Origin: Lachnospiraceae bacterium OF09-6
GTDB lineage: Bacteria > Bacillota > Clostridia > Lachnospirales > Lachnospiraceae
Length of the DNA: 64,000 nucleotides
Direction: 5' to 3'
Assembly (NCBI GenBank): GCA_003435055.1
Contig: QUMM01000007.1
Location: 1 to 64,000, forward strand
Under the pieces are notes generated by a model that was given only the letters and a program-made list of their open reading frames with translations, had not been told where the DNA came from and made no database searches. The stretch's first letter is position 1; the number at the start of each line of letters is the position of its first letter. Of the stretch, positions 26,577-36,348 are shown piece after piece. Position numbers and translations under genes: made by a program.

Positions 26577-28144
26577 ATGAAGAAACGAAACGTAGTAAAA
26601 CTGGTATCATTGGGCGTGCTGGCAGCAGCTTTGATGGCAGGCAGCAGTGTACAGGCAGAAGGAGAGAAAGTGGTTACAGCAATGACGTCCCTTGGTCTTA
26701 CTCCTGAACTTTGTGACCCTGTAAAGAGCGGCGGGGACTTCCGTCTTTATGAAATGATCTATGATCACTGGTACGCTATGGAGAAAACGGGGAAATTGAA
26801 CCTGCACTTGCAGAATCCTGGGAGATCAGTGAAGATGGCACAACCTATACATTCCATTTAAGAAAAGATGCAAAATTCTCAGACGGCACAGAGTTTAATG
26901 CAGATAATGTGATCTGGAATTACAATAGATGGGTAGAACAGGATGTAACCGGCAACTTTTCAACAAAACTGGAAAGTGTTACAAAAGTAGATGATGATAC
27001 TGTGGAATTTAAGTTTGCAGAACCTTGCTATACACTGCTGATTGAATTTACTTATCCAAGACCATTCCGTTTCACCTGTGAAAGTGCACTGGATGAAGAC
27101 GGAGAATTTTATCAGGAAGTGGGTACCGGAATGTGGATGATCGACAGCTATGAGAGTGGTCAGGAGGTCGTTCTGGTACCAAATCCAAATTATTATGGTG
27201 AAAAACCAAAGATTGATAAAGTTGTTCTGAAACAGGTGACTGACGGAGATGCCAGAGTGATGGCACTTCAGAGTGGAGAGGCAGATCTGAACCTCCAGGA
27301 TATCCCATCTGAAAGTTACAGTATTATTCAGGCAGATGAGAACTTATCTACAGAACAGCAGATTTCTACTTTGTCATTTTATTTAATCGAGAATTATGAT
27401 ACACCGGCGCTCCAGGATATAAACGTACGTCAGGCACTGAATTATGCAACAAATAATGAAAGTATTGTAAATGACCTGTTAGATGGTTATGGCAATCCGG
27501 CAACTGGTCTGCTGTCTCCGACCGTTCCTTATGTGACAGAAGAAAACAGTAAAGGTTATCCATATGATGCAGATAAAGCAAAAGAATTGTTAAAAGAAGC
27601 GGGATATGAAGATACAGACGGAGACGGTATTGTAGAAAAAGATGGAGAACCGCTGACGCTCAGACTGGTATTCCAGACAGAAGAATACGCTTCCTGGAAA
27701 TCCCTGTGTGAATTCCTAAAATCAGAATATGAAAAGATCGGCGTGGGAATTGAACTGGTAGAAGAAGAATCCGCAGCTTACTATGATGCTATCTGGACCA
27801 CAAGAGATTACGATTTATGTATCTACCGCAGCTATGAAGATTCCTGGATGCCTCATGGTTTCCTGAAAGGTATGTTCTATGCACCGGATGGAGCAAAGGC
27901 AGTAAACTGGTATGACGAAGAACTGAACAATGATCTCGGAGAAGTATTAAAAACGCAGGATGAAGAAGAACGTACTGCATTATACGATAAGATTCTGACA
28001 CGTATCAATGATCAGGCAGTCACGATACCGCTGTATTATCCAAACCGTGATTATATCTATAACAATACCAGACTGACGAATGTGGAACTTGCACCGACTG
28101 CCTATGAAGGTGTTAACTGGGCAGCGATGGATGTAGTGGAGTAA
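26577..28144 (+). CDS. ABC substrate-binding protein, Opp/Nik (SBP_bac_5) family (second system), frame interrupted
   Basis: About 522 residues when repaired. The signal peptide ends AGSSVQAEG, with no lipobox. The first frame covers the start ([21 protein letters not shown] in the N-terminal lobe). After a G-run (26789-26792) that needs one more G, the protein continues [21 protein letters not shown]. Later landmarks are [56 protein letters not shown] and [25 protein letters not shown] precedes the ATG. This is the receptor of the second importer. The ligand is unknown. Confidence 0.88.
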
Positions 28145-28147
28145 ACT

Positions 28148-28900
28148 ATGTTTGAGGAAATAGAAAATAAATGGACAGAAGCGTCCGATGATTATGATGA
28201 TATCATTCAAAGACAATTGAGCAGCAAAAGAACGGTATCTTACTGGACAAAAGAGCTGAAAAGACTTCTTGGACCTGAGCCCCTTCGTATTTTAGAAGTG
28301 GGCTGTGGACCGGGGTTTATGAGTATTATAGCGGCGCGCCTGGGCCATGAGGTGAGGGCAGTCGATGGCTCAGCAGGAATGGTGGAAAAAGCCAGAAGAA
28401 ATATGCAGCATTATCATCAGGCGGTGGAAATCTGTCAGGAAGATGGCGTCACTCTGCCATTGGAACAGAAAAAAAGCTATGATGTGATACTTTCCAGAGA
28501 TGCGGTATGGACGCTGTATGACCCGGAAAAAGCTTTCAGGCGCTGGAAAGATGTATTGAAACCGGGCGGAAAGATTATTTATTTTGATGGAGATTATCGC
28601 ACCACAGAACCCACATTAAAAAATAATATCCGTATGAAAATTGCTGATTTTCTTATTTATGTTACAGAAAGAAAAACATATGAATCTGATGAAAAAGAAA
28701 GCAGCGGAATCTATGAAAAATTGCCATTTACATCGCAGAAGCGCCCGGAAGCGGATTTTCAGATATTGAAAAAGGTACGCTTTGCAAGAATCCGGATCAG
28801 AGAGAACCGATGGCTGAACAGCCCATGGACAATGGATTTCTGGAAATACGGATACCAGGGAAAAAAATTTATTGTAGTAGCCACAAAGAAGGAGGAGTGA
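28148..28900 (+). CDS. Class I SAM-dependent methyltransferase (first of tandem pair)
   Basis: 250 residues, Rossmann-fold methyltransferase. Motif I is ILEVGCGPGFMSIIAARLG (about residues 42-60), the acidic residue after it is in RAVDGSAGMVEKARRNM, and motif IV/V reads YDVILSRDAVWTLYDPEKAFRRW then LKPGGKIIYFDGD. It starts three bases after the binding-protein stop, so it belongs to the riboswitch operon. Both this protein and the next share the unusual post-core phrase W-T-L-x-D-P and are probably duplicates. The substrate is unknown; methylation of an imported or exported ligand is the natural guess. Confidence 0.87.
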   Translation: MFEEIENKWTEASDDYDDIIQRQLSSKRTVSYWTKELKRLLGPEPLRILEVGCGPGFMSIIAARLGHEVRAVDGSAGMVEKARRNMQHYHQAVEICQEDGVTLPLEQKKSYDVILSRDAVWTLYDPEKAFRRWKDVLKPGGKIIYFDGDYRTTEPTLKNNIRMKIADFLIYVTERKTYESDEKESSGIYEKLPFTSQKRPEADFQILKKVRFARIRIRENRWLNSPWTMDFWKYGYQGKKFIVVATKKEE

Positions 28901-28901
28901 C

Positions 28902-29648
28902 ATGCAAAACGATAAGATCAAAGAGTACTGGGAAGGGGAAGCCGGTATTTACAGTGAAGGAATCAAAGCAGAATTACAGAGTGAAACGGCAGAAAACTGG
29001 AAGAATCTGATTCTGGAACATGCGCCGGAAAAAGAACATCTGGAAATACTGGATGTGGGATGCGGACCGGGATTTTTTGAAGTGACACTGGGAAAAGAAG
29101 GACATCACGTGACAGGAATCGATATTACGGAAAATATGATTCATGAAGCCAGGGAAAATGTAAAGGCAGCCGGTTTATCTGCGGATCTGATGACCATGGA
29201 CTGCCACAATCTGCAATTCCCGGATGAGACATTTGATATGGTGATTTGCAGAAATATTACATGGACGCTGGATGACCCGCAGAAAGCTTACAGAGAGTGG
29301 CTGCGTGTACTGAAAAAAGGTGGACGTCTCCTGGTATCGGATGCCTGCTGGTATCTGCATCTTTATGATGAAGAAAAGAAAAAACTTTATGAGGCACACG
29401 ATGCTGCCATGTGGAAAAAATATGGAAGAGGCATTCATGCTCACGAAGATGTGGAAACAGGGAAAGAACTTAGCAGAAAGCTGTTTATGAGTGACAAAAA
29501 GCGTCCTGCATGGGATCTGGATTATATGATGGAAATCGGATTTTCCAAAGTGTTCGCACTGCCGGATATCAGTGAAATTTCCAGAGCAGCCATGGAACGA
29601 GAGCTGAACAAACTGACACCTCAGTTTTTGGTAGGCGGAGAAAAGTAA
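28902..29648 (+). CDS. Class I SAM-dependent methyltransferase (second of tandem pair)
   Basis: 248 residues. Motif I is ILDVGCGPGFFEVTLGKEG, followed by VTGIDITENMIHEARENV, DMVICRNITWTLDDPQKAYREW and LKKGGRLLVSDACWYLHL. GGAGG at the end of the preceding gene provides the SD; the two stop/start sites are one base apart. The C-terminal region (KKRPAWDLDYMMEIGFSKVFALPDISE) is longer in loops than in simple UbiE-like enzymes and may form a substrate lid. It is paralogous to the preceding protein. No known metallophore synthase (nicotianamine-synthase-like CntL or NRPS) is present. Confidence 0.87.
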   Translation: MQNDKIKEYWEGEAGIYSEGIKAELQSETAENWKNLILEHAPEKEHLEILDVGCGPGFFEVTLGKEGHHVTGIDITENMIHEARENVKAAGLSADLMTMDCHNLQFPDETFDMVICRNITWTLDDPQKAYREWLRVLKKGGRLLVSDACWYLHLYDEEKKKLYEAHDAAMWKKYGRGIHAHEDVETGKELSRKLFMSDKKRPAWDLDYMMEIGFSKVFALPDISEISRAAMERELNKLTPQFLVGGEK

Positions 29649-29649
29649 G

Positions 29650-31376
29650 ATGAACCAGTTTTTTCGATTAGTATATTTTCTGAAATATGCAAAAAAAGAA
29701 ACCGCAATCCGGATTTTACTGGGACTGGGCATAGTGGGTGCCCAGTTTTCCCAGACCTGGTTTCTTGCAAAAATGGTTATAGCAGTATGCGAGAAAAGAA
29801 ATATGAAAGAAATTCTACTGTACTTTCTGGCAGAATTTCTTTCTCTTTTTATCAGAGCAGGATTGATAAAGTATCAGGAGTATTTTCTGAAAAAATATGC
29901 GGCGAAAGTGAAGAATGAGATCCGCAGTCAGATTCTGGATAAGATTATGATTCTTGGACCATCCTTTAAGAATGACCAGAGAACCGGCAATCTTCAGTCA
30001 TTGATTACCGATGGCGTGGAATCACTGGAAGCCTTTTTGACTCAGTATATACCACAGATTGCGGTGGTTGTTTGTACCACAATATTTGTTACCACTTTTA
30101 TGTGCCGACTGGATCGGACGGTAGGGCTTCTGATTCTTTTTATGTCGGCGGTGACGGTCATAGTACCGCATATATTTATGCCGGCAGTATCAGATGTCAT
30201 GGTACTGTACTGGAAAGAATATGCACAGTTAAATGCACAGTACATCGATGATATGCAGGGATGAGTACCTTGAAATCGTTGGGAGTCAGCAAGAAAGAGG
30301 GAAAAAGGCTGAAAACCCAGGCCATTGGATTTGCGGCAGAATCCATGAGAAATCTGGGAATATCACTTTCAGATTCTACGTTAATTACGATCTGCATTAC
30401 GGCAGGAACCAGTATCAGCATCCTGTTGTCTGCCATTCATGTGGCACAGGGAAAGATTCCTTATGCAGTACTGATACAGGTGCTGTTTCTGGCAGGTGAA
30501 TGTCTGCGGCCGATGAATGATTTAAGTATTTACTGGCATAACAGTTATACAGGATTATCCGTTGCTGAGGAATTAATGTATGTTCTGGACTATCCGGTTT
30601 CGGAAAAGCCAAAAGAGAATTTGCAGAATACAGGAATTGGCAAGAAGCCGGAGATTGTATTGCAAAATCTGTCATTTCAGTATGAAAAGGATGGGGCAGA
30701 TGTCTTAAAAAATGTGGATATGGTGTTTGAGTCTGGTAAGGTTACTGCAATTGCAGGAAAGTCAGGATCCGGAAAATCCACAATTGTAAATTTACTGCTG
30801 GGATTTTATGAAACAGAAAAAAACAGAATTCAGATCGATGGGAAAACGTTGGAAAGCTTCGAACCGGATTATCTGAGAAGCCAGATTTCGGTAGTATTTC
30901 AGGATAGTTTTCTGTTTTATGGTACGGTAAAGGATAATATTCGGATGGCCAGACCAGAGGCAACGGACGCAGAGATCATGCAGGCGGCCATGGCGGCGAA
31001 TGCCCATGAATTTATTGTAAACCTTCCAAATGGGTATGATACATTGGTGGGAGAACGTGGAGCTACTCTTTCCGGAGGAGAAAGACAAAGGATTGCCATT
31101 GCCAGAGCGATATTAAAGAATGCGCCAATTCTGATTCTGGACGAGGCAACTTCCAGTGTGGATTGCAAAAATGAACAGGAAATACAGAATGCGCTGAAAG
31201 AAGCAATGAAGGATCGCACAACTTTGGTGATTGCACATCGTATGACGACAATTGAAGATGCAGATAAGATCTACGTTATGCAAAATGGACACGTAGAGGG
31301 ATGTGGAACGCATGAGGAATTACTGCAGAAAGATCAAATTTATCAGAATCTGGTGAGGGCACAAAGTTATGAATAA
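29650..31376 (+). CDS. ABC transporter, exporter-type fused membrane/ATPase subunit A, frame interrupted
   Basis: About 575 residues when repaired. The N-terminal six-helix ABC-exporter domain (AIRILLGLGIVGAQFSQTWFLA onward) is followed by an ATPase domain with AIAGKSGSGKSTIVNLLLG, VVFQDSFLFYGTVKDNI, LSGGERQRIAIARAIL, ILILDEATSSVDCKNEQ and VIAHRMTTIEDAD. The frame breaks at AQYIDDMQG; one more G at 30258-30260 restores GMSTLKSLGVSKKEGKRL. It overlaps the next subunit gene by eight bases, giving a heterodimer like YbtP/YbtQ or CydDC. YbtPQ-type pairs import metal-siderophore complexes despite an exporter fold, so direction is open. Confidence 0.88.
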
Positions 31377-33126
31377 AGAAGAACAGAAATTTGCAAGACT
31401 GAAAAATGTCATACGGCTCTCGAAGAGGCTGAAAAAATATCGTTTGCGTATGGTAGCTGCAGTTGCGGCTGGTGTGGGAAATCAGTTATCGATTGTGGCG
31501 GCATCTGTGCTTGGGGCATGGACGGTGGGATTGGCAATTGATAGAAAATTGATGCAGGAACTGAATTATGTAATCGCGGCTACGATAGCAGCAATTATTA
31601 TTCGGATTGTGTTTTATGCATTGGAAATGTGGATTTGTCACGATGTGGCATTTAAGGTACTTGCTGATTTTCGAATACAGCTGTTCGATTCCATTGAAAG
31701 AGTATCACCGGCAATTTTGCTGAATATGCGTTCCGGGCAGCTGGCATCTACATTAATGGGTGATGTGGAGATTATGGAATGGTTTTTTGCACATACCTTC
31801 GGAAGTGTTTTAGTGGCAATCATTACACCGCTTATTTTAATGATTATTTTATGGCAGATACTTCCGATTCTGGATCTGGTGATGCTTCTTTTTGCGGTGG
31901 TAGCAGTGCTTATACCAATATGGATGAAAAAGAAAGCAGATGAGCAGGGCCGGGAAGTCCGGGAAGCTCTTGCAGATGCCAATGCGGTAACATTGGAAGG
32001 CGTGCAGGGGTTAAAAGAAATATTGACTCTGAATTATCGAACAGGGTACGAGGAAAAGAACAGAACATACCTGGAACGTATGTATAAAAAGCAGTTTTCA
32101 TACAGTAAACGGCTGGGTACAGAAGGAATGCTGCTTCAAATGGTGCTTGGAGTATCCGGACTTGTGGCGGCGTTGATAGCGGCATGGTATGTAGGAAAAG
32201 ACGGAATGGCAGCTTCTATGTATACAATTATTGTAGTGTTGTCTGCAATGATTCTGGGACCAGTCATTGAAATCTGCAATACGGCGAGAAATTTTGGGTT
32301 GATTTTTGCAGCAGCAGACCGGATTTACCGGGTGCTGGAGGCAAAGCCTCTGGTAGAGGATACAGGAAAAGATGTAGAAGTAGAGAAACTGACACCGGAG
32401 ATTTGTTTTGAACATGTAAGTTTCCGATACAGAGAGGATCTGGATCCGGTAGTGGAAGATATTTCGTTTCAGATTCAACCGGGGGAACATGTAGCCATTG
32501 CAGGTGCTTCCGGCGCAGGAAAAACAACTTGTATTCAGCTGCTGCTTCGAAATTGGGATCCTGAAAAGGGATGTATTCGTATTGGGGGAAAAGATATACG
32601 AGACATATCTTTAAGGAGCTTGAATGAAATGTATGCCACAGTATTACAGGATGTGTATTTATTCCAGATACCGATATTGGAAAATATTCGTCTCGGAAGA
32701 AGCAGTGCAACGGATGAAGAAGTCATAGAGGCAGCAAAGAAAGCCTTCGCCCATGAATTCATTACAGAACTCCCGGATGGTTATCAGACGATTGCAGGAG
32801 AAGGTGGAGTGAAACTATCCGGTGGTCAGAGACAGAGGATCGCGATAGCGCGGGCGTTTCTAAAGGGTTCTCCAATTCTGGTCTTTGATGAGGCAGTATC
32901 GAATCTTGACACGGAAAATGAAAGAAAGATTCAGGAATCCATAGAGCAAAGTGCCCAAAACTGTACGGTCGTGATGATTGCACACAGATTATCTACGATT
33001 AAGTCCGCAGATCGGATTATCTGTATGGATCATGGAAAAGTGGCTGAGATGGGAACGTTTGAAGAATTAATGAAGAAAAACGGATATTTAAAAAAGTTAC
33101 TGGAAAATAGTGAAGACATGAAATAA
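31369..33126 (+). CDS. ABC transporter, exporter-type fused membrane/ATPase subunit B
   Basis: 585 residues. The six-helix membrane domain (VVAAAVAAGVGNQLSIVAAS-like start, EWFFAHTFGSVLVAIITPLI) precedes an ATPase with AIAGASGAGKTTCIQLLLR, TVLQDVYLFQIPILENI, LSGGQRQRIAIARAFL, ILVFDEAVSNLDTENERK and MIAHRLSTIKSADRI. Walker B ends DEAVS and the signature is intact, so both sites of the heterodimer look catalytic. It is the last gene of the riboswitch 3 operon. It ends ten bases before the stop of a convergent Rrf2 gene, with a shared hairpin in between. Confidence 0.92.
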   Translation: MNKEEQKFARLKNVIRLSKRLKKYRLRMVAAVAAGVGNQLSIVAASVLGAWTVGLAIDRKLMQELNYVIAATIAAIIIRIVFYALEMWICHDVAFKVLADFRIQLFDSIERVSPAILLNMRSGQLASTLMGDVEIMEWFFAHTFGSVLVAIITPLILMIILWQILPILDLVMLLFAVVAVLIPIWMKKKADEQGREVREALADANAVTLEGVQGLKEILTLNYRTGYEEKNRTYLERMYKKQFSYSKRLGTEGMLLQMVLGVSGLVAALIAAWYVGKDGMAASMYTIIVVLSAMILGPVIEICNTARNFGLIFAAADRIYRVLEAKPLVEDTGKDVEVEKLTPEICFEHVSFRYREDLDPVVEDISFQIQPGEHVAIAGASGAGKTTCIQLLLRNWDPEKGCIRIGGKDIRDISLRSLNEMYATVLQDVYLFQIPILENIRLGRSSATDEEVIEAAKKAFAHEFITELPDGYQTIAGEGGVKLSGGQRQRIAIARAFLKGSPILVFDEAVSNLDTENERKIQESIEQSAQNCTVVMIAHRLSTIKSADRIICMDHGKVAEMGTFEELMKKNGYLKKLLENSEDMK

Positions 33127-33127
33127 A

Positions 33128-33148
33128 GGGGAACCTTAATAGTTCCCC
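33128..33148. terminator. Hairpin between convergent genes
   Basis: GGGGAAC (33128-33134) pairs with GTTCCCC (33142-33148). It overlaps the last codons of the Rrf2 gene. No long T-run follows on either strand, so it is at best a weak terminator. Confidence 0.45.
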
Positions 33149-33543
33149 TCAAGCAAATCCTTTAATGAAATATGAAAAAAGAAATCATGGACCATGGTAT
33201 CATACTTCTGCCACAGCGGAAGTGTGATGCACTGGTCTTTTCTTTTGCACGGTTTTGCATCGGGCAGATTGCAGGCTACAGAAATCAGTGGACCGTCAGT
33301 CAGTTCAATGATTTCGCCGATCAGGTATTCTTCCGGTTTTTTTGTCAGCATATAGCCGCCGCCTTTTCCACGGACTCCCTTCAGAAACTGGGCTTTCACA
33401 AGATTTTTCAAAATAATCTCCAGATACTTTTCAGAAATATTTTGTCGCTCGGCAATGGCTTTCAAAGGAATATACTGGTCAGAAGGCTGCAGTGCCAGGT
33501 CCAGCATAACGCGGAGCGCATAACGTGCTTTTGTAGATATCAT
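33136..33543 (-). CDS. Rrf2 family transcriptional regulator
   Basis: 135 residues, a second Rrf2-family regulator in the window. The winged helix-turn-helix reads ISTKARYALRVMLDLALQ, IPLKAIAERQNISEKYLEIIL, then FLKGVRGKGGGYMLTKKPEEY. The effector loop has cysteines at CNLPDAKPCKRKDQC, close to the three-Cys spacing that holds an iron-sulfur cluster in IscR/NsrR-like members, so redox or iron sensing is plausible. The start at 33543 is set by AAAGGAAG upstream; longer in-frame starts lie beyond it. It converges with the methyltransferase/ABC operon. Confidence 0.88.
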   Translation of the reverse strand: MISTKARYALRVMLDLALQPSDQYIPLKAIAERQNISEKYLEIILKNLVKAQFLKGVRGKGGGYMLTKKPEEYLIGEIIELTDGPLISVACNLPDAKPCKRKDQCITLPLWQKYDTMVHDFFFHISLKDLLEGNY

Positions 33544-33627
33544 AAGTAGTCTTCCTTTCATGAAAATTTCTTTACGTGTTAAAACGAAAGAAAACAAGTA
33601 ATATTATTATATCGTGAAATGATTAGA

Positions 33628-33657
33628 TTGTACACCGAAAAAGATTCGTGATACAAT
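33628..33657 (+). promoter_or_regulatory. Promoter of N-acetyltransferase gene
   Basis: TTGTAC (33628-33633) and TACAAT (33652-33657) with an 18-base spacer, 37 bases before the ATG. Confidence 0.5.
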
Positions 33658-33694
33658 AACAGCATATGGAATTCTGGAAGAATGGGGTGGAATT

Positions 33695-34465
33695 ATGAAT
33701 GAAGTGCAATGTAGAGAATATTTAGCGAGAATCGGATTTGACGGTGAGGTGACACATACAGCAAAATGTCTGGATGAACTGATTCTGGCACATTTGAAGA
33801 CGGTACCTTTTGAAAATCTGGACGTGAGTCAGGATCATAAGGTTCCATCTTTAAAAGAGGAGGACTTATTTGATAAAATCGTTATCCGTAGAAGAGGTGG
33901 ATGGTGTTTTGAATTAAATAAACTGTTTTATGAGCTGCTGAAAGCATGTGGATTTGATGCAATTCCTATAGCGGTGAGAATTATCTGGATGAAGCCGGAG
34001 TTGCCGCCTTATCTGCATCGTGCGACAGTGGTGCGACTGAATGGAAAAGAATATCTCTGCGACGTGGGATACGGAGGACCGGGACCAAAGGGACTGGTAG
34101 AACTCGCAGACGGAGAATATCAGATTCAAAATGCACAGTTTCGTGTGCAGATGCATCGACCTGATACCAAAGGGGCAATTATAATAGAAAAGCTTCATGA
34201 CGGTGAATACCATGAAATGCTCAGATTCTACAGCAGAGAAACAGAAGATGTGGATTATTCCCTGATGAATCTGTATTGTGCACGGGCAGACGGTGCTTTT
34301 TTTGCTAATCGTGATGTGGCAAATCTTTACCGGGAAGACGGTGGAAATGCTCTGATGGAGAATGAATTAAAGCTGACACGAAATGGCATGGTCACGGTGA
34401 TGGAATGCCACAGTGACGAAGAGAAAAAAGAGTGGCTGAAGCAGTACTTTGGTATCAAAAAATAG
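33695..34465 (+). CDS. Arylamine N-acetyltransferase
   Basis: 256 residues. Transfers the acetyl group of acetyl-CoA to arylamines, hydrazines or related amines in the cytoplasm. The Cys-His-Asp catalytic triad is visible: Cys71 in RRRGGWCFELN, His108 in PPYLHRATVV and Asp123 in LCDVGYGG. The N-terminal KTVPFENLDV is also family-typical. Gut bacterial NATs inactivate drugs such as 5-aminosalicylate; the native substrate here is not evident. It has its own promoter and may be followed by the GDPD gene 17 bases downstream. Confidence 0.93.
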   Translation: MNEVQCREYLARIGFDGEVTHTAKCLDELILAHLKTVPFENLDVSQDHKVPSLKEEDLFDKIVIRRRGGWCFELNKLFYELLKACGFDAIPIAVRIIWMKPELPPYLHRATVVRLNGKEYLCDVGYGGPGPKGLVELADGEYQIQNAQFRVQMHRPDTKGAIIIEKLHDGEYHEMLRFYSRETEDVDYSLMNLYCARADGAFFANRDVANLYREDGGNALMENELKLTRNGMVTVMECHSDEEKKEWLKQYFGIKK

Positions 34466-34482
34466 GATGAGACAGATTCAGA

Positions 34483-36306
34483 ATGCGAAAAAAGATCAGA
34501 CTTGTATTATTATTGTTAAAATATAACTGGAAATCACTGATAGGGTTCGAGCTTCTTTATAAGCTGCTGGGAGCTGCCATTGTGGTACCTGCTGTTTACC
34601 GGACGAGTCAGTTTATTATGAAGCTGATGGGCTATCATTATCTGACATTGGAGAATCTGAAGCGCTTTCTGCGCAATCCGCTTACTTTTGTAGTGTTCAT
34701 TCTGGTATTGCTGGCGATCTGTCTGTATCTGATGTTTGATGCCAGCGCACTGTTGTTTCTGGCAGCGCATTCCTATGAGCAGGAGAAGGTGACGGTTCTG
34801 CAGACCACCCGATTTGCATGGAGAAATATGAAACGGGTATTTCAGAAGGGAAATAACAGAATTATCCGTGAACAGATGATTCTATTTCCGTATTTAAGTG
34901 CAGGCGTGATTGTGAATATTCTGGGTACCGTTACGCTTCCGAATTTTATCAAAAGCGGACTGCGGGCATTTAGACTGTATTTGCTGATTTTACTGACGGT
35001 GTTGGTTCTGATTGGAATATGGAGACTGCAGTATCTTTTTACGTTCCCTTATTTTACGCTGGAGCATTGTACCAGCAGAGAAGCCAGAGAAAAGAGCCAG
35101 GCGTTAAGCAGAAAGAATAAATGGAAAGACGGCATGGTGCTGGTCTGGGTGCAGTTGATCTTTTATGCCAGCTATTTTGTGCTGGCAGCAGTGGGAATCA
35201 TCATTGTACTTGGGGTGGCTAAGATCTTTTCCCAGCTGCATATTCTGAATTATGTCTATACTTCTGCAGTATGGGGACTGCTGGAAGCCATCATGCTGAT
35301 TGTGGCGGCAGTAGGAACACCGATAGGTTATATTACCATCAGTTGTCTCTATTATCTTCATAAAGAAGGAAATGGAGAGCCGGTCTGTCATAAAGACATT
35401 GATATCCAGCCAGTCGATGCCAAAAGCCGCAGAAAAGTGCGTATGACAGAAGGGCTGATTCTGATTGCAGCGCTAAGTGGATGTACGATGCTGATCTATA
35501 ATTCGGCAACGGAGCACATGAATCCGCAGGTGGAATATCTGCGCACCATAGAGGTGACGGCTCATCGTGGCGCATCTGCCTTTTATCCGGAAAATACCAT
35601 GGCTGCTTTTCAGGGCGCCATTGACTTTGGAGCAGACTGGATAGAACTGGATGTACAGCAAAGTAAAGACGGAAAGATCTTTGTCATGCATGACCACAGC
35701 TTTTACCGGACTACCGGACTGCGGGAATTCAGCTGGAACCTGACCTTTGATGAGATTGAACAGCTGGATGCCGGAAGTTTTTTCAGCGATACGTACGCCG
35801 GAGAAAAAATTCCGAGTCTGGAAGAGGTAATTGAACTGGCAAAAGAGAATTATATTCGGTTGAATATCGAGATCAAGCCATCTGTAAATGATAAGGACAT
35901 TGAAAAACATGTGGTAGATCTGGTGCGGGAAATGGATTTTGCAGATTCCTGCGTGATCAGTTCCCAGATGTACTCTTCGCTGCAGAAAGTGAAGGAGTAT
36001 GATCCGGAGATCTCTACGCTGTATGTCATGAGTCTGGCATATGGAAATATCAATCGCCTGAAAGCAGCGGACAGCTTCAGTATGGAAGCGGGCAATGCCA
36101 CACCATCCATGGTGTCCAGAATTCATAACGCAGGAAAACAGATCTATGTATGGACAGTAAATAACCGAAAAACCATTAACCGGATGATTGACCTGAATGT
36201 GGATAATATCATTACAGACCGTGTGTCACTGGTGCAGGAGTGCATCTATGCAGGAAAGACCAACGATGTGATCAGTCAGTATGTAAAATTCCTGCGAGAG
36301 TTGTAA
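34483..36306 (+). CDS. Membrane-anchored glycerophosphodiester phosphodiesterase
   Basis: 607 residues. The N-terminal half (about 1-340) is a multi-helix membrane domain of the GDPD-membrane type. The C-terminal catalytic barrel starts at VTAHRGASAFYPENTMAAFQ, then WIELDVQQSKDGKIFVMHDHSF, LDAGSFF, IPSLEEVIELA and NIEIKPS. It ends with TVNNRKTINRMIDLNVDNIITDRV. It should cleave glycerophosphodiesters or lipoteichoic-acid-type polyglycerol phosphate at the outer membrane face. A second, secreted GDPD lies at 11192 with a different architecture. Confidence 0.9.
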   Translation: MRKKIRLVLLLLKYNWKSLIGFELLYKLLGAAIVVPAVYRTSQFIMKLMGYHYLTLENLKRFLRNPLTFVVFILVLLAICLYLMFDASALLFLAAHSYEQEKVTVLQTTRFAWRNMKRVFQKGNNRIIREQMILFPYLSAGVIVNILGTVTLPNFIKSGLRAFRLYLLILLTVLVLIGIWRLQYLFTFPYFTLEHCTSREAREKSQALSRKNKWKDGMVLVWVQLIFYASYFVLAAVGIIIVLGVAKIFSQLHILNYVYTSAVWGLLEAIMLIVAAVGTPIGYITISCLYYLHKEGNGEPVCHKDIDIQPVDAKSRRKVRMTEGLILIAALSGCTMLIYNSATEHMNPQVEYLRTIEVTAHRGASAFYPENTMAAFQGAIDFGADWIELDVQQSKDGKIFVMHDHSFYRTTGLREFSWNLTFDEIEQLDAGSFFSDTYAGEKIPSLEEVIELAKENYIRLNIEIKPSVNDKDIEKHVVDLVREMDFADSCVISSQMYSSLQKVKEYDPEISTLYVMSLAYGNINRLKAADSFSMEAGNATPSMVSRIHNAGKQIYVWTVNNRKTINRMIDLNVDNIITDRVSLVQECIYAGKTNDVISQYVKFLREL

Positions 36307-36348
36307 TGATAAGAAGAATCAAGATCAGAGAAAAGGAAACAAGAAAGT

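Noticed and set aside
29650..30264. Separate short membrane protein before the ABC ATPase
   Set aside because: The two parts join with one added G into a normal exporter-type subunit; treating them as two genes would create a half-size protein without precedent here.
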